Shown: one piece after another, positions 62,806-64,000 of the stretch
Position numbering within the stretch: the stretch's first letter is position 1
Layout: each line of letters opens with the position of its first letter
Assembly (NCBI GenBank): GCA_963730325.1
Contig: CAVSRC010000004.1
Location: forward strand, 172,052-236,051
DNA: 64,000 nucleotides
Direction of reading: 5' to 3'
DNA from: CAVSRC01 sp963730325
GTDB taxonomy: Bacteria > Pseudomonadota > Alphaproteobacteria > Rhizobiales > Kaistiaceae
Made by a program: the position numbers and the translations under genes
Notes under the pieces: model-generated
Told to the model about the DNA's origin: nothing
Database searches by the model: none
What the model saw: only the letters and a program-made list of their open reading frames with translations

Positions 62806-63159
62806 ATGTTCTCAAAGATTGCGAGTTCATGGTGGGTCGCATGGCTATTCACAATTCTAATCGTGCCAGCGATTGTAAGGGCCGTTTGGAATGGCCTCGT
62901 CCTTGGTCGTTCAAACACCGAACCAACAATTCCGGAGAAGGAACTTTCGGATATTGTTGCTCGCTTTGACGGTCTCTGGTTTGCAAGTGTGCTGTTGGCC
63001 AGCCCACTTGGCATGATCGCTTTCATGGTGATTGCCGTTCCTTCAGTCGCGCTTGCAAGCGTGCTGGGAATCTACTCCCGAGCAATCAGTGAAGTCCTGA
63101 AGCGCATGGCTTCTTGGCCGATAAGCCATCATCACGATGGCGCTGCCATCGTGCACTAA
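62806..63159 (+). CDS. Small accessory membrane protein with two helices
   Basis: 117 residues: helix about 8-28 (SWWVAWLFTILIVPAIVRAVW), polar loop with RSNTEPTIPEKELSDIVARFDG, helix region about 58-90 (LWFASVLLASPLGMIAFMVIAVPSVALASVLGI), basic amphipathic end. Lower-GC composition like the other small genes here. No family recognised. Followed after 6 bp by a strong inverted repeat that probably ends its transcript. Confidence 0.55.
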   Translation: MFSKIASSWWVAWLFTILIVPAIVRAVWNGLVLGRSNTEPTIPEKELSDIVARFDGLWFASVLLASPLGMIAFMVIAVPSVALASVLGIYSRAISEVLKRMASWPISHHHDGAAIVH

Positions 63160-63165
63160 CAGCGA

Positions 63166-63210
63166 AAATCCAGACCGACACTCCCTAGAGTGACCTGTCG
63201 GTCTGGATTT
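63166..63210. terminator. 15-bp perfect inverted repeat (terminator or element end)
   Basis: AAATCCAGACCGACA (63166-63180) and TGTCGGTCTGGATTT (63196-63210) around a 15-nt loop, with TTT at the 3' arm. As RNA it ends the upstream small membrane gene; the AAA/TTT flanks allow function on both strands. The long loop and perfect arms also resemble a recombination or element-end site. Confidence 0.6.
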
Positions 63211-63300
63211 CTCCTTCCATCACCTCTAGCTGCCCCTGCGCTTCGTCCTGAGCCTGCGCCAGTAGGAAGGCGAGCAATTCCTAGATCGAGGTTGCCGGCG

Positions 63301-63513
63301 TCAGTCCTGAGCCTTGCCAGGTCCCTTAGCAGCCTTCTTAGGACCAGCTGCTTTTTGTCGCCGGTTTTTGGCTTCATCGCCACCCCCAGGTGACGAACCG
63401 GGAGAGGTTAACTTCGAGGACTTCAGCCGCTTCGTCTGGGTCTCATTATGTGGCTTGTGCGGCGTCGAGAGAAGCCGCTTCACCACAGCCTCAAACATTG
63501 ATTCCTCAGCCAT
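63301..63513 (-). CDS. Small basic accessory protein
   Basis: 70 residues: MAEESMFEAVVKRLLSTPHK followed by a Lys/Pro/Gly-rich tail (GGGDEAKNRRQKAAGPKKAAKGPGKAQD). Reminiscent of short mobile-element or phage-island ORFs with a KRLLSTPPKP-type core. No membrane segment, strongly basic C-terminus suggesting nucleic-acid contact. Ribosome site is weak. Unknown function. Confidence 0.45.
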   Translation of the reverse strand: MAEESMFEAVVKRLLSTPHKPHNETQTKRLKSSKLTSPGSSPGGGDEAKNRRQKAAGPKKAAKGPGKAQD

Positions 63514-63657
63514 TGCAAACCGTTCGCCTAAGTCGCACCTGTCAAGTCCGCCTGTGGATATTGGTGGATGGCTTGTGAATTAGGGGTGTTCCCGCCAAAG
63601 AGCCTTTGCGCTGCTCCCTCCAGTGCTAGCGTTCTAGCGCCTAGAGGCGGAGAGCAA

Positions 63658-63744
63658 ATCACCCTGCACGGTGATCCGCTCCCATCTGCGGATGGTCTGG
63701 GCTGGCGTACCCCGCGACAACGGGTGCTGGGAAGGGTGATCCGC
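63658..63744. other. Structured non-coding segment with mutually exclusive hairpins
   Basis: ATCACC (63658-63663) pairs with GGTGAT (63670-63675); ATCCGC (63674-63679), which overlaps it, pairs with GCGGAT (63688-63693). The joint sequence GGTGATCCGC recurs at 63735-63744. The overlap means only one of the two hairpins can form at a time in RNA. No gene is recognised in 63514-63771. Confidence 0.4.
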
Positions 63745-63771
63745 CCACCCAACTCAGCCTAACTTCGGTTT

Positions 63772-63860
63772 CGGTGCGTACTCAACTGGATAGAGCACCA
63801 CGGGTTCTCGTCGGTTCCTGCCGCTCCGTGGGGGTATCAGTTCAAGTCTGGTCGCACCGT
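63772..63860 (+). tRNA. tRNA-like sequence with 22-nt anticodon-arm loop (degenerate or intron-bearing)
   Basis: Perfect 7-bp acceptor stem CGGTGCG / CGCACCG; D-arm CTC-AACTGGATA-GAG; anticodon-arm stem CCACGG (63798-63803) / CCGTGG (63826-63831); variable loop GGGT; T-arm ATCAG-TTCAAGT-CTGGT. All arms are present, but the anticodon loop is 22 nt (63804-63825) instead of 7, the base usually at position 9 or 10 appears missing, and no CCA is encoded. An anticodon cannot be assigned. Either a decayed or insertion-bearing tRNA from a mobile element, or a tRNA mimic. Confidence 0.5.
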
Positions 63861-64000
63861 CCTCCTTCCCCATTATGGGGAAACTCCCCTTCCAATCCAA
63901 TCGAAACTGTTACACCCAGCGTAACTTTTCCCCTTGCGCGAGTGCCGGCCTGTCGGCCGTGGTGGCTATCATCTCTCACCTGCTTTGTCACGTATATAAT

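Noticed and set aside
63514..63771. Short frames on both strands over the hairpin region (for example 63568-63762).
   Set aside because: No ribosome sites, no protein-like composition; the conserved feature is the hairpin structure rather than a frame.

Overview
The window is a high-GC alphaproteobacterial chromosome segment, most likely from the Hyphomicrobiales (Rhizobiales). This rests on gene content: a Ros/MucR regulator, a Rhizobium etli-type asparaginase, HldE, a DUF853 HerA-like ATPase, a Tat-exported beta-helix protein of the TIGR03808 type, EfeUOB iron uptake, methylmalonyl-CoA mutase, and two copies of a dispersed palindromic repeat common in this order. Genus cannot be read from the sequence. 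Coding density is very high up to about 60.8 kb; the last 3 kb is different in character.

0-7.8 kb is a sugar-catabolism block: a 5'-truncated GH127 enzyme, an aldo/keto reductase, a MetE-C-like protein, a PanE-like reductase, a FadR-type GntR regulator and an IlvD/Edd-type sugar-acid dehydratase broken by a one-base frameshift. 7.8-10.5 kb holds hldE (LPS heptose) and a divergent exported hydrolase. 10.6-20.9 kb has two RND efflux systems pointing at each other; the first is followed by an ECF sigma factor, a small membrane protein and a periplasmic metal-sensor-like protein arranged like CnrH/CnrY/CnrX. 21.4-27.7 kb holds a coupled aminotransferase/asparaginase pair, a LemA/DUF2207 pair and the beta-helix protein. 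27.8-32.1 kb is an iron-uptake operon, efeU-efeO-efeB plus a second M75 protein, with a possible Irr-type site upstream. 32.6-36.2 kb is mutA-mutB. 36.4-43.9 kb contains a LuxR regulator, M20 peptidase, cytochrome c', HerA-like ATPase, SOD and a CPA2 antiporter.

44.0-46.4 kb (glycosyltransferase, acyltransferase with an in-frame amber codon) looks compositionally different. 46.5-52.1 kb has an M24 peptidase, a PLP lyase, an internally duplicated unknown protein and oligopeptidase B. 52.4-59.7 kb is a ten-gene Mrp-like cation/proton antiporter operon in which the large MrpA subunit is absent: its DUF4040 and MnhB parts are separate genes and there are three NuoL/M/N-like subunits. The DUF4040 gene appears to start on ATC.

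60.0-60.8 kb carries mucR and a convergent basic protein. 60.9-64.0 kb is an accessory, lower-GC tail: an IS1595-type transposase with two frameshifts, three small membrane-protein ORFs, a 15-bp inverted repeat, hairpins, and a tRNA-like sequence with a 22-nt anticodon-arm loop. No CRISPR array, rRNA operon or complete prophage is visible.
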